A stretch of DNA of 64,000 nt. Origin: Aquatica leii (Eukaryota > Arthropoda > Insecta > Coleoptera > Lampyridae). Every line of letters starts with the position of its first letter. Position 1 is the first letter of the stretch. The notes beneath the pieces are model-generated. The model ran no database searches. It had not been told where the DNA came from and was given only the letters and a program-made list of their open reading frames with translations. Location: positions 105,326,806 to 105,390,805 of the forward strand of contig CM069434.1 in the NCBI GenBank assembly GCA_035610365.1. The letters run 5' to 3'. A program made the translations under genes and the position numbers. Positions 33,587 through 46,712 of the stretch are shown here, piece after piece.

Positions 33587-33921
33587 ATATATTTGCTCTG
33601 TTGCTAAATAACTATATTTATTTTTGTACAAATTTAGTACTTAGGTTTTTTTGAGTTTTAGTTCATCGGAGTTATGGAAACTAGCAGTAAAACAGTCATT
33701 GCTTCTTAAGTTTCTAAAAAAAAATAATTGTTGTTGACGAAGTTGCTGTCAATGATTAAGAGAAAAAGTGTTTTTTTAGGTTGGTAGTTGAAGATGCTAG
33801 CTAATTTTTTATTACAGATCTTGATTAGCTGTTTTTAGTTTCTGAATGGAATGGAAGTTTTCTATTGAGCGAATCTTTTTTTTATACTGTTCAAAACATA
33901 TAGTTTTCTAAGCACTGCTTT
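33587..33921. other. Unassigned spacer
   Basis: AT-rich, no recognised feature, between the Gypsy 3' LTR and the Tc1/mariner-class transposon. Confidence 0.4.
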
Positions 33922-33923
33922 TA

Positions 33924-36613
33924 TAGTAATCTCAAAAGTAGATGAATGCCACGTGACTTCAAATTTATGACGTCAGAATAAGTAATGTTGCCAGTTCTCA
34001 TGTTGACATTTTATTGAGGTTAATTTAAAATTGGTTATGTTTTACATTCTTTTAAATAATTTTATAAGCGGTTTGTTCGATTAAAAATCTCTAGTTATAC
34101 ACAAATTTATATTTGTAAGATTGGCAGAATTAATATTTCAATCATCCGATTTGATACTTAATTTGTTTAATTAACTGAGTGGCTTTCGACTTTGCATTAA
34201 GGGTGAAATTGTTTTTATTTTAATTAAATCAATATCAAATATAAATTTGGTTGATATTACAATTATTTAAATTGATTGTAGAATGTTTTTTTATCTGAAT
34301 TATCCCGACAGTAGTTATTTCATCGTTGTAAAATAATATTTATATTTATCAATGAACAAGTCGTCTGACAAATAAATTGCATTTATTTGAATTATTCCAA
34401 CACTTCGATGTTTTATATATAATCTTTTTTTTTTGTTACATTACTACATAGGTATGGAGTATAATTCTTGGAACTAAAAAACAAAACAGTTTAATATAAT
34501 AGTTATTTCTTCTAGCAGCGACTATTTATTAAATTAACGAACAATGTTTGCACCTTGGTTCTGTTTCTTACTCTCAAGTCACCAGGTTCTCCTGCAATAA
34601 CTTTGACCCAGACATCCTCGTATAAACTTATTAAACCTTTTTTTTTAAGAAATACTACATGAAAAAGAGAACAATGCTACTGAAGACACAGAGAACATTG
34701 TTAATGCCAATTTATTTATAACGAAAATAATAAAAACAGGAAACTAACATTAACAATTATTTTACATGCTACATTGAAAAAGAAATGTGCATATTTATTT
34801 AACAAAAATTTGAATGGTAGACAATTTGCATTTTAAATAGGGCATCATTAATTTATATAATTCAGAGTCAGTCAGAGTCACTATCATCATTTAAATTAAT
34901 AATGAGCGGCGCCACGTCCCCGTCGTCGAAAGCTACTTCTCTCTTCCACCAATCTTCTATTATTTGTTCGCAATGTCGAACAGAATTTGCCCATGCATCT
35001 TCTGGCACCGCCATTAAAGCTTCTTTCCACATATTTAAGCAGCTTTCAACTGATTTTCCATCCCTCCCTACATGTTTATTATAATAAGTTTTTGTAATTC
35101 CCCATATGAGTTCAATTGGATTGAATATACAATGATAGGGAGGAGGCAGAAGTACCTTATGGTTATATTTTTCAGCCAATTGATCGGCTGCATACATTTT
35201 CAGGTTTATTCCTATAAATCAAAATTTTAGTTTATTCATTTACAGAAAAATATTAATTTACCTTTCAACAATGTGTAGTAACTCCTTCTTTAAGCAATTG
35301 ATTTCAAATGAAACATTTTGTTCTTTTAACTATTTCTGGATATCTTCTTTTTCCATCCACTATTTGGAGTCTTCGTAACCAAAGTACTGTGGAGCATTGT
35401 CCATTATAATTGCAAAAGGTTTAGTTAAATTTTTCAGTAATTTATTCTCAAACCAATTCAAAAAATTTGCTTGATTCATTTCCCCGTGGTAATCTAAGTT
35501 TTTGGTCGAGGAACTAAACACCAAGTCTGCACCAGGAATAAATCCATTCTTATTACCGGCATGAAGTACAATATACCTGTTTTTAACAAATTTTAATAAT
35601 AAGCATAATAAAAGTTTTATCTTAGTTACCTTTTGCCATCGACTTTGGTAGTTTTTACAGTTTTTAAATCGTCATCCTGCCAAGACCGACCTACTGTACC
35701 ATTCTGAAAAATCCAGGTTTCATCCAAGTAAACAAATTCGTAAGTTTTTGCTTTTTGAATTCTTAAATACTCTTTTAAGAATCGAATCCGTTTGATCACA
35801 ATGTTTGGTAATTCCATTAAACCTCGTCTAGGATTATCTTTTTGGTACTTAAATCCTATGTTTTTGAGAACAGTATTTAATGATGTTTCACATCCTTTAA
35901 AAAGTTCGTCAGCAACAAGTTTCTGTCTCAATAATTGAACTGTTACAGGTTCATCTAAGTTAATTAAAATTGTTAAATTGAATTTTTACTAATTTTACAA
36001 CTTACTATTTTCATACATTCTATAAATTGTGTTTGAATAGCAACCTTGGCAAAATTATCAATGTTTGTTACTGGCCTTGGAAGTTTTCGTTTCAATTGAG
36101 AAGTACTCGGGATACTTTCATCGTTAACTTTCTGGGATGCTCGGTTTACGGTGGAAATACTTATCTTTAAAGCAACTGCTACACGCTGTAATAAAACTTA
36201 AAAAGTAATTTTGTTCTTAATTGTAATTAGTTAAACATACCTCTCGAACATTATTCAAAGATAAAAACGGTCCACCTGCATCACGTTCTTGCTCAAAAAA
36301 TTCAATTAACGAAACTACCAACTCATAACCACGTTTTCCTAATTCCGTACCAGGCATATTAATAAACTAAACTCGCAAAATAAGTAATCAAGAAAATTGT
36401 TCTGAAAAGAACAGTTTTAATATAAATAAGAAACCAAAACGAATTTAACCTAACTTGACAATAATAAGCACGCGAAAAAGTGACAACACCGTGTTGTAAT
36501 ACCAACCTCTTTCTTAAAATTCATGCGAAAATAAACACAATCTTAAACTGTTTAGTGTGGTATGATTTTGACGTCATATGTCACGTGGCATTCATCTACT
36601 TTTGAGATTCCTA
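33924..36613 (-). mobile_element. Tc1/mariner-class DNA transposon with terminal inverted repeats
   Basis: 34-bp terminal inverted repeats, TAG(T/G)AATCTCAAAAGTAGA… at 33924-33957 and its reverse complement at 36580-36613, with one mismatch. Each is flanked by TA (33922-33923, 36614-36615), the Tc1/mariner target duplication. Just inside each repeat is a perfect TGACGTCA palindrome (33968-33975; 36569-36576). The only gene inside is the minus-strand transposase described separately. Confidence 0.85.
34868..36357 (-). pseudogene. IS630/Tc1-mariner superfamily transposase with introns, decayed
   Basis: Starts MPGTELGKRGYELV (36357). Exon-like blocks are 36241-36357, 36006-36185, 35630-35954, 35262-35576 and 34868-35211. 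They are separated by short GT-AG introns, whose removal mostly keeps the frame. A helix-turn-helix follows the start (RVAVALKISISTVNRA). DDE residues: Asp in VYLDETWI (about 35730), Asp in IIMDNAPQ (about 35400), Glu in NPIELIWG (about 35110). Two in-frame TAG stops at probable Trp positions (about 35355 and 35337) lie after the second Asp. Joins at exon 2/3 and exon 4/5 are off by one base. The C-terminus is acidic (NLNDDSDSD). The protein would cut and paste this element. Confidence 0.75.
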
Positions 36614-36615
36614 TA

Positions 36616-36990
36616 TGTATATATCTGCCGGTTGTCTTACATTCGTTACGTACCTATTTAAATAAATAGATTGGGTTGCGCCATCTGTAACTTTCACTTC
36701 CAACTAAAACTGTCGTTTGTTTGTAACGTGTTGTAGAAGAAAGTAAAGAGTGAGTACACAATATAACAATTGCTTTAAATAGTGGAATATGTAAACAAAT
36801 GTGATATTATTTTAGAAAAGTATTTACTTTTTTTACTGCTTTGATTTTGAGGTTAAAGGTATGTTGCGATTTTGAGACATTCGTCATTAGAGTATTTTGT
36901 AAAATATTAATTGTCCTATATTTAGAATTTATTAACATTTTTCTATTTGTTTGTGTTATGTAATACTGGTATTTCTATACTAGGCTATAG
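36616..36990. other. Unassigned spacer
   Basis: No recognised feature. It may include the left end of the following piggyBac element. Confidence 0.35.
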
Positions 36991-37009
36991 ATCCATCGGT
37001 TTTTTTACA

Positions 37010-38326
37010 GGAAAAAAAATCGGCGCAAACTAAAAGTATACCAGAAGACAGTTGCCTTAGTGACATTGATGATGACATTAATTATGAGCCCCCATATTCT
37101 TCTCTAAATCTTTCTGAAGACCATTTCAAGCGAAGATAAAGTACCACTTGTTACAGATCCGCAAAGAGATTTCCCGGAGAATCATCTAAAAGCGAAAACA
37201 TAAATTTTAAACCAAATAGCTTTAAGGCTACAAGTAAAGTAAAAGTGTCGAAATATGTTTGGAAATCTGTCTGGTAATAGTGTCAGAGACTTACTTTCTT
37301 GGCAAAGATCCAGTCCCGTTTAACAAGAAGTTAAATCACCAATTACATATTTTCGAGAATTTTTTGAAGAGGAGTTCTTCGGTAATATTGTGGAACAAAG
37401 CAATGTATTTTTAATTCAACAGATTCTTAAGCCACTGTATTTGGAACAAAGTGAGTTAGAACAATTTCTTGGATGTGTGCTGTATAGGTCTATCTTTGGT
37501 CTATCTAGATCCAGTATGTTTTGGGCAACAGAAAGTCGTGTAACGCATGTGGCATATAATAAGCAGAGAGAGGTGGGAGCAAATAAAGAAATTATTCATT
37601 TGAATAATAATTCTAAGGCACCGGAGCGCACTGATCCAAATTGAGATAAATTATATAAAATAAGACCGTAATCGATAATTTGCACTAAAAATTTTTAAAA
37701 ATTCTACAAGAACAAATGCTTAGTGTTGATGACTAAATGGTACCGTTTAAGAGCCAATCAGAACTAAAGCAGTACCTTCCCAATAAACCTTACAAGTGGG
37801 GTTATAAAATCTTTGTCACATGTGATACCAAAGGGCTAGTTTACAGTTTCCACATATTTAGTAGTAACATTGAAAAAATTGAAGGCCATCCTGATTTGAA
37901 TACAAATTTAAGTATTGTCTTGAAACTGGTAATTCGTTTATGAGTGGGGTGGATACTTTAGACGCCTTGATCGCATATCGTATACACATTCGATCAAGAA
38001 ATTAGTACCACCGATTGCTTTTCCATTTTAGATTTGGCGATTGTAAATTGCTGGTTGCTGTATTGCGGAAACTGTCAATTTTAAGAATAGCAAAAAAGTT
38101 ACAAATGGATATCCTATCATTTAAAACAAAAATTGCAGATTCTTTGTGTAAAGAAGGCAAATGCCTAAATGTCCGCAAACGAGGTAGGCCTTCAACATTG
38201 TTAATACAGCAAGAGTGTGAAAAAAAGAAGAAAAAGGAACCAACTGCACCAATTCCTTCCGCAAATGTTAAGAGTAAGTGGACCTCATCATTTGCCTATC
38301 ATAATAAAGGAACGACAATGATGTAA
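37010..38326 (+). pseudogene. piggyBac-like transposase remnant, second family
   Basis: Acidic N-terminus (DSCLSDIDDDINYEPPYSSL, about 37047). Core start ITYFREFFEEEFF (about 37345), with LEQFLGCVLYRSIFGLSRSSMFWA (37450-37530). MVPFKSQSELKQYLPNKPYKWGYKIFV (about 37737) is the highly conserved piggyBac P-x-K-P-x-KWG block. MSGVDTLDALIAYRIHIRS (about 37938) is the G-V-D motif with the catalytic Asp. A C-terminal basic tail with KRGRPS and KKKKKEP follows. Stops and frameshifts are numerous. It lies in the opposite orientation to the remnant at 6 kb and is not closely similar to it. Confidence 0.7.
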
Positions 38327-38329
38327 AAA

Positions 38330-39730
38330 ACACGGAGTGTGACAGAATGTTAAAATTAATAAAATATTGCCCTTATTATCGAATTTATTACCTTTCCCCT
38401 CAAAAACAGCGCCTTATAAGAACAAAATGTTTTATTGTTATTATGAGCCTCGTAAGTTGTTATAGCAATAGTAATAGTGCATAAAAAATTTTTTGAAAGA
38501 AAAAATAATAATTCAGGCGCTAAGGGGTTATACTACTATAAATAGAGTGAAAAACTGTGTTTGGTCAGCACGGTGCCATATCGCCCTCGCCGATTCGCCG
38601 TACAGTAAATTCGCCAACGGTCTAAGTAGGCGGTGCAGCGTCGCAAGTAAGAATTTTTTTTTTCCTTTTTCTTTATTTAACAACAGAAATTTCTGCAGCC
38701 TTTGGTTCTTATGTTTTAACAGAATCAATAGTGTATGGGAAAATACCAAATGAACTTTTTCATATTGTTTTGTCTTAACGAAGAAAAGAGAAACACGCTT
38801 TAAACGGTTTTATTTACGTTTTTGACATATTTAGTAAAAGAGATAGAAATATAAAGTTTTGGAGATGTGAACAAAGACAACGGTGTAAGGCAAGAATACT
38901 AGAAATAGTGAAATCATAAAAGTAAATCAACATACATTCTCATGATTTATTCGCGGTAGAAGTGATCACAGTACTCACAAAACTAAAGCAACGGTCTAAC
39001 GATGTTACATACAAAAGCTGTTATTGCGAAAATTACCTGTATAAAAGTAACATAAACGAGGTATTTGCTTCACTGAAGATGGGTATAGATTATACTCAAA
39101 ATTCTGTGATAGTTTGAAAAACTAGAAAAAAAAACAAAAATAACGTCAAAATCAGATTAAACAAGTCCGAAGGGCGCCAGGAAGGTTTATAGTTCAATAA
39201 GACTTCTGGATCTTGCCAATCAGAGAACATGTCCGGCGATGTACACAATATCGGAACTTACGTTTACAGTGTGTAACCACTAAATTCTAAACCAAAAACA
39301 AATAATATTGAGTCGCAAACACGTTACTTGAGTAAAAGCTCTTTTACATTAACAATTTAACATTTATTACATACAAAAACTAAGAAAAATAAAATATAAT
39401 CGATTACAATAAAACAAAACTTAACAAAAAAAAGGAAACTTTACTGCAACGTAATTTTGAATTTATATTTAAAAAAAACATAGTTAAATTCACAGCAAAA
39501 TCAAATTCAAAGTAACATTAAGTTTAAAGTCGTTTGTATACTACATAATTATATAAAAGTAACAGCAGCCGCCACCACCACACTGCCAAAGGTAGGAATT
39601 GACATCCTAAAACGTGGGGTTCATCAAGGAAGCAACGTGCACTAACCCACGACTCCACCGACTCTAAAGTCATGGTCGACACTTGAAGTACAACAAAAAC
39701 CGGTTTTCATCAAGATTTAATCCGATAGTT
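38330..39730. other. Unassigned sequence
   Basis: A GC-richer patch at 38560-38650 and otherwise AT-rich DNA. I recognise no gene, LTR or inverted repeat. It may hold the degraded 5' LTR and leader of the Gypsy element that follows. Confidence 0.35.
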
Positions 39731-39736
39731 GCAAAT

Positions 39737-42530
39737 GGCAACCCAGTTCCAAGCCGATCGATCAACATTAAGTGGCGAACTTTTTAAATACCCAAAAAAA
39801 TTTTATCCGATATAGAAGAATACATTCAAGAAACGAACACTTCACAGAAAGCTCAAAAGCTGCCCAATGCTAGGCAAACTTTCGTCGAATTCGCATCCGA
39901 ATTTAGCAATTTCAAGAACATGCTTTTAGAAGAATACGACAACGAGCAAGTAAGAGCACAACTCCGGGCGCAGTGTTTTCGTCACGAACAAGGAAATAAC
40001 GAAACCACACCAGAATTCTTAGGAAAAAAATCTAAACTAGCTAAACAACTACGAGTTAAAGCTGACGAACACACCTTTTCATCAGTCGGACTTCTAACAC
40101 TAGCCGTCCAACCGTTCTTTCTCGACGCAATCTCTTTTGAGTTTTGCGAAAAAACCTGCAACAATTGAACGCTGTCAAAAAACCAATCGCCCAAAAGCGG
40201 AAGAACCGATTCCTGCTAAGCAACCAAACAAAAACCCACCGTTACCTTAGTGTCATTACTGTCCGGAACGGAACTTTCATCGCGATTGCCCAGTACTCGA
40301 TCAAAGAGACCAGGAAAACGGAGTGAGAACAGATACAACCCACGCTAAACAACATCGTTGCTGGCAGTTTGCAACCCGTAACAATGGTAACAATAGACCG
40401 CTACACAATAGAGACCCTATTTGACATTGGATTTACGTACTAATTTTATTAGAAAAGCGAACGTTTCTGACAGCATACATTGAATATCACAAAAATACAC
40501 AATTGCCTGGTGCGGTCTCTCTAAATTGTCGGCGGAACTCGCATATCAATAAACATCTATCAACAAAAAGAAGTCCACTTCTTGGTGGTCGATCAGCTAA
40601 CGTGCCCGGTAATACTTGCTCAAGAATGGATAAAACAACAAAAACGACAAGGGACTTTGACAGAAGCTGCACTCACTATGAATTACGCCGGTGTCAAACT
40701 GTGTACTAGTGCAGATCCGGTAACGCCACTGTTTTATTGCCTGTGCAGCTTTGTCACAGATTTTTGCCAGAAGTCCGATCGCAACTCAAACAACTTTTAA
40801 AAGACTTTGTGATCGTTTTTGTTAGCGACGGCGCACAAACCACTACTGCCACAATTTGACACGTAATTCAATTGAAAGAAGAGCGACCATTTCGACTGTC
40901 ATCATACCGTTACACGTCTGCGAAGAAGACCGCTATTGCAAGAGAAGTAGAAGTTATGTTAGAAAAAGGCATTATAAATCCCAGTAACTCCGATAATTCA
41001 TATATAAATAATATAGACGCTATACAAAACGTCCAACCTTCCAATTATACACGAAATTCTACGCGATCTAGGAACCGCAAGAATATTTTCCACAATCGAT
41101 TTAAGGACTGGTTATTGGCAAGCTCCCATGGACGAAGCATTCAAACTGTAGGCGGCTTGGAAAACATCCCAGCCATCTTCCAAAAGTTAATGACTCAAGA
41201 AGTCTTTTCTGGCTACCTAAAAAAGTTTGTATTGGTTTACTTGAACGACATAGTCATTTACTCCGACATGGAAGAAGAACACATGGAGCATTTGCGGTTA
41301 GTGCGTGAGCGCCTACAACAACACCAACTTCGTATCGCCGCAGAAAAATGCACGTTTCGCACCATCACGCTTAACTACCTGGGCCACGTAATTATACCAA
41401 CGGGAAACGCTCGGTGCCAGGGTATATGCAAACAATCGCTGCAGCCGAACGACCTCGCAGTCGCAAGGAGTTACATAGTTTCCTGGGGCTTTCCAACTGG
41501 TTATAAGATTACTTTCCCGATTGCGCCTGACTGCAAGCACCGCTAAACGAGCTCCTGAAAACCGGCACATAATTTTGATGGACCGAAATACCAGAACACG
41601 CGTTTTACCAGTTAAATAACGCCATCAATAAACCGTTAGAACTTACTCGACCATATTTTTGCTATCCATTTATGTTACAAACCGACGCGAGTGGCATGGG
41701 ATTAGCAGACGTACTGTACCAAGAGATACAAGATTAACAAAAAGTGATTAGTTACGTTACGTAGACACGAAGCAAACTATCACATTAACAAATAAAACTG
41801 TTTAGCCGTGATGTGGGTAATCCGAAAATACCGGCCGCATCTACAAGACCGCCGATTTACCTTACGAATGGATAGCAAAACGTTAACTTGGAGACAAAAC
41901 AGAAGATACGACAAGCAAATTAACGAGATAGTCTTTTTTACTACAAGAATTTAAATTTGACATAGAGCACTGGCCAAAACGGTGTCGTCAGAAAATGTCA
42001 CGGACCAGTAACGCCTCTTACCGCCAGTTGCAAACCTGGGACAATTAACAAGTCTCATACAATGCACAATAGCGGCACGGAAACAGATGCAAGCCAATGG
42101 AGTAACGCCAGAAGACAAACTAGCTACCCACCAAGAGTACAGCATCAATGGAGGATATCTATATCAAATCACCAATGGGCGACTCACGCTGTTTGTGCCA
42201 ATGGAGTGCCACGAGAACGTGTTATATGCTTATTACAACGACAACAAGGTTGATCACTCAAGCTTTGAAGTAATCTTACGGGGCATCTTGGAAAGATTTT
42301 GGTGGCCTCGAGTACGCAGCGATGTACAAAACCACGTACGCTCGTGTTGGATTTGCACAACAGTGAAGAGAGGACCAACCCAAGAAACCGTCGCCGTCCG
42401 ACCACGTGATCTTATCCCAGCGTAGGAAGTAGTGTCGGTAAATCTCATGGGACCATACACAAAAAAAGGTCAACGTTGGATTTTGGTAGTCACTGATTTA
42501 TTTAGTCGGTAGTCGGTAGAAGCGTTTCTG
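39737..42530 (+). pseudogene. Second Gypsy lineage, gag-pol wreck
   Basis: gag from MATQFQADRSTLSGELFK (39737), then LLEEYDNEQVRAQLRAQCFRH. Zinc knuckle CHYCPERNFHRDC (about 40253-40291). Protease remnant LFDIGFTYV (active-site Thr/Gly lost, about 40420). RT: FSTIDLRTGYWQAPM in a shifted frame (about 41090), LVYLNDIVIYS (about 41235; first catalytic Asp lost), LNYLGHVI. Integrase zinc domain and core start: ILERFWWPRVRSDVQNHVRSCWICTTVKRG (42290-42370), then VNLMGPYTKKGQRWILVVTDLFSR. The element is cut off near 42530, within the integrase core, and no LTRs were found. Many stops. Confidence 0.75.
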
Positions 42531-44440
42531 ATGTGAACAACGAGGGGTGTTTCAATTTTGTTATTTGTATTTTTTTTTAGTATTATTAATTAATTACCTC
42601 GCGTACATCACCTTTGTTTGCTACCTACGCCTACGGACCACTTCCGCTTTTGCCGCCATCTCCACACCGCTAAAAGTACAAAAAAATTCCTGTGATTGAA
42701 AGTGTAACCTACAAAGATGACAAATTAAACTACACGTAGTTTCACATAATTGTGGTACCACGTTTTCCACATCGTACGTTGCAAGTACGTAAGCAAAAAT
42801 AAGTGAATAAATAAAACACTAAATGGTGTTAACATAAACAAAGTGTTACGTGCATTAATTTAAAAATGCACTACTTTGTATATTGGTTGAAATAAAGTTA
42901 CTTTTCAATTTTTCGACGCCATCTGTCGAGCATCGTTGGTCTCTTCTGACTGAGTAAACGACAGGTAGTCATTTTTACTTTGACATCGTTCGCTACATAA
43001 CCTGATGCCTGCGTAAATTAAAATTAATTTCATAAAACATTCATGTGTTGTGACACGATGTATAATGAAAATATCTATACCTAATTAATTTATTCAGCGC
43101 AGGGTAAGTGTTTTCTATTCATTTTTTGGATTAAAGGCAATTTCTATGTTTTTTCATTAGCGTCATGTGCTACCTCCCGAATATGGGTTTCCTTGTTTAT
43201 ACAAGTTTAAAATCTACGTTGTAAAAATTCTAATAGGAGGCATTGGATTTATGAACTCTGCGATAGAAGTGCAGATACAATTGAATTTTTATTCGAAGGC
43301 ATTGACGTTTAAATAATACCATCTTGTACGAAAGTGCATATGTACCAGATACAATTGATATTTCCATTCGGAGGCAATTGATAACTAATACCAACTTGAA
43401 CGAAATGGCACCTGTAACAGCATAGATACGTTTCGATTCTCTTACCTTTTATAAATGTTTCTTTTTACCTGTTGTAGAGTTTGTGTGTCACCAGATAGAC
43501 ACGATTATTTTCAGGTAGTTTGATTACAGGAAGCCAGTAGAAAAACGTTTTCTAAAAGTACTTACACTTGAATCTTGGTAAGTCAATTTTTGATTTTAAC
43601 TATTCGTTCTCGCTACGGTGCTGCTCATAAATCATATTTACTAATCGTGTCAAAACGTTCAAAATTATTTGTTTCTTATTACTATTATTCTATTAGTTTA
43701 AGTTAAATTGTTATCGCATGCTGATTACGTCAACTGTCAATTATTATTATTATCAATGTAATTTACTTACGAAATTTTTTTCCTGGTTGTTACACTCTTG
43801 ATTTAAGTGTATTGTAAGTTGCCGATACTTCCGATGTTTTAGTAACTACGTATATTTGTACTCGAACTAAATTTATTAACTGTGATGCTATCAAATTATC
43901 TCTACTTGTTATTGATTCAAAATTTTAATCTAAGTTATCCTTCTAATATTAATTAAAGTACAATTGTACGATTTGGTTTCTTTCTTGGTTTCCTCCCGCT
44001 TTACAAACCTTAAAAATTTTATACAAACTTCGAGCCTCCAGTGCTGATCTATCAGGAGCTATATCTGCAAAAAGAGATCTGGTGCCCATTAAAATAAAAT
44101 CACTTGAATCTCCCCTTTCTCCGACAGGTATTGTTTCAATCTCACAGTGAGTTGGCCGTGCAGGGTTCGTAAATTATTAGAAACTTGTAGCAAAACATAT
44201 ATACATTATATCAAATTTTTTGTATTGTAGACACGGATATTTAAGCAACGTAAAAGCATACGTTAATTGAAAACAAAATTACTTAACTCAAAATGACAAA
44301 GATGAATTAAAATACGTCAAACAACTTTAATAACTTAATGCTCAGAATCAAACAAAGGTTACAACGAAACCGTCAAAGGGAAAATTCAGGCAACTTGCAA
44401 CTGAAAATTAAACATATTAATACTAAAAATATTTTTAGGG
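42531..44440. other. Unassigned sequence with a short imperfect tandem repeat
   Basis: No coding similarity. Two diverged units of about 75 bp (each beginning GATACAATTGA and containing ATTCG(A/G)AGGCA…AATACCA) occupy about 43274-43425. The rest is AT-rich. Confidence 0.4.
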
Positions 44441-44540
44441 TGTATTTATTTAGGACAATTTGAATGCAAGGTTTCGAACTTGGTCTAAGTTCTTCGTCAG
44501 GCAAAATTAAATTAAATATCTTAAATATGTTTTATGGTGA
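44420..44540 (-). mobile_element. Penelope 3'-end fragment with hammerhead-like core
   Basis: The reverse complement matches the PLE-1 tail: TTTGCCTGACGAAGAACTT, AGACCAAGTTCGAAA, then TAAATACACCCTAAAAATA. The core lies at 44472-44500 on the minus strand and keeps the same 6-bp helix II. After GAAA it reads CCTTGC rather than GCTCGC. No RT remains, so this is a detached terminus. Confidence 0.6.
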
Positions 44541-45119
44541 AAGTGTTATGTCTGAAATATTAATACTGTATTTGCATTTACTGTTCTGTATATGACTCTC
44601 GAGTCACTTAAATATTTTAGGTAATCAAGGAATGCGTGGTAAATACAACTCAGGCTGCTAAAACCAAGCTACCAAACAATTGTGCTCTAAAAAAAATGGT
44701 TAGGCGCAAACGCAACGCTGTTCAAGCTGCATCTTCAAATCCTGTAAATTTGAAGCAATTAATAATAACACAACGTTATCAAATTTACTAAGTACAACCT
44801 GATATTCAAGAATTTTTTTTTATTATCAGATAGTGGACCAAGACTGAATAGGATTATAATCTTTGGAAGGCAAAGCTGGCTTCAATATTTGCAAAGAGCT
44901 ACGTGCACGCTTACGGAACATTTTCAATAGCCCCATCTTTGTTCGCACAAGGTAATGGCTGTTACAAATAATGGGGTACATCCTATATATTAGGCGTTGT
45001 TACCTAAAAAATTACGTATAGCAAAATGTTTGAATTCATTTTAGGGTGGATTTCAAATTTAGTTCCTTTAGCAATACACTAAAATTTTGATCAAAATTGG
45101 AAGTGGACAATGTGAGAGA

Positions 45120-45850
45120 TTGCCCTAAAATAGGTCGTCTAACAGCCCCAAAACAATAAGTTAATATAACGTTCTATTTAAAAATAACACCCATATGAAA
45201 TGGTTTTGGTCCAAGAACTAAAAGAAGATGATCTTGACAGCAAGTTAGAGTTTTGCAAAACCATGTTTCAACGCCTAAATTACCGAAATTTTTTTTCAAA
45301 AAACATATTTTTCAAGGAGGTTACCTTTGTTATATTGGTCTTCTGAAAATCAATACTGAAAAATAGAAACCCATAGTTAGTTTTCACAAAGAGTTAACGT
45401 TTAACCGTGTCTTGGAAACAATTTTTCATAGGGGACCCGATGACGGGTAAAAAATACCTTAAATTTTTAACAGACGAATTAGTCCCTGTACTTGCAGTAC
45501 CTTATCCAAAAGAAAAAGATCTGCCCAACAACACAATATGGTACCAACATGAAAATGCGTCACCCCATTTTGCGTGGATAGTTTGCGATTATTTAGACCA
45601 AGTATTTGCTAACCAAAAGATCGGTCGTAGAATATCTATCGAATGGTTTCCTAGATCTCCCGATCACACCATCAACGACTACTTCTTATGGAGATATTTA
45701 AGTCTATCTCAATAGACCAAAAACTATCGACAAACTAAAGTACAGAATTTGTAACGAAATGCTGGCAGTTCCAGGCGATACTATTAGTAAGGTTCACCAG
45801 GAGTTTCAGTAGCGGATAGGATATTGTCAAAAAATAAATTTTGTTGATTT
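45120..45850 (+). pseudogene. Mariner-like (DDE_3) transposase fragment
   Basis: HPYEMVLVQELKEDDLDSKLEFCKTM (about 45190) precedes a gap. The frame 45407-45715 then holds DPMTGKKYLKFL, WYQHENASPHFAWIVCDYLDQVF and IGRRISIEWFPRSPDHTINDYFLW. The last block is the conserved DDE C-terminal part (usually WPPRSPDLTPxDFFLWG). The second catalytic Asp position reads QHENAS, so the catalytic residue appears lost. There are no visible terminal repeats. Confidence 0.65.
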
Positions 45851-46710
45851 TTGGAAATTAAATGATTTGCTTCTAAATCTTTTTAGAATGCTCGATATTA
45901 AGTTAAAAAATTCCAGTGTACTAAATTAAAACACTGAAATGCTAGATTCACCAGATAACTTTTACTTACATTTTTGAAACTTTGAAACCGAATATCTCGA
46001 AAACTAGTAATGAATTTATTCCATACTTTACGATCTCACTGCAGGTAAAAATAAACGTAACGCATTTTCTAAGTAGATTCTCAGTTATTTATAACCATTC
46101 GAGTTTGCAAAAAAATATTTTTTTAAACTGATTTTATTATTTTTTTTATACTAATTGCATACAAGAAAGGAATACATCAAGACAAGTGTAACAACATTTT
46201 TGATTTTAGAGTAGAACTAAAATCCGTAATGACTACACTATAAAATTCCAAATATTATTTTTAATTGTAATCGAAGTTTGTTCCAATTTTCAATTTTTTA
46301 TATTTGACGATAAATTTAAATAAATATAGAAATAAAGGTTAATGATCTTTTATCGTAATTACTGTGTTTACACAAAATTTAGTATCAAAAGTTACTTTTT
46401 CCATTTCATATTCCCACGAAATAAGAAAATATTTAAAAAATGTCAAAACTTTTGGTCAAGGTTCATCAATGTTTTTGGTTCATGAAATGTTTGTTACTCG
46501 GCAATAAGATAATCCGCTAATCAACCAATTAAATCTATAACGTTAATCCATTATTGCAAAAGTCATTTTTGAGCCACAACGCGTACAACGAATTATTTTT
46601 TGACAACTGGTGATGTACTGAAGCAGGAAAAGATTGACGATTGGGTATGAAAATGAAAACACAAAAAAATTTTGATCGTCTCCTAATAACAAAAATAACT
46701 CAATAGACTA
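45851..46710. other. Unassigned AT-rich sequence
   Basis: No recognised feature. Confidence 0.4.
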
Positions 46711-46712
46711 GT

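Noticed and set aside
38493..38753. Overlapping ORFs on both strands in a GC-richer patch
   Set aside because: No family features, start context or splice structure supporting a gene.
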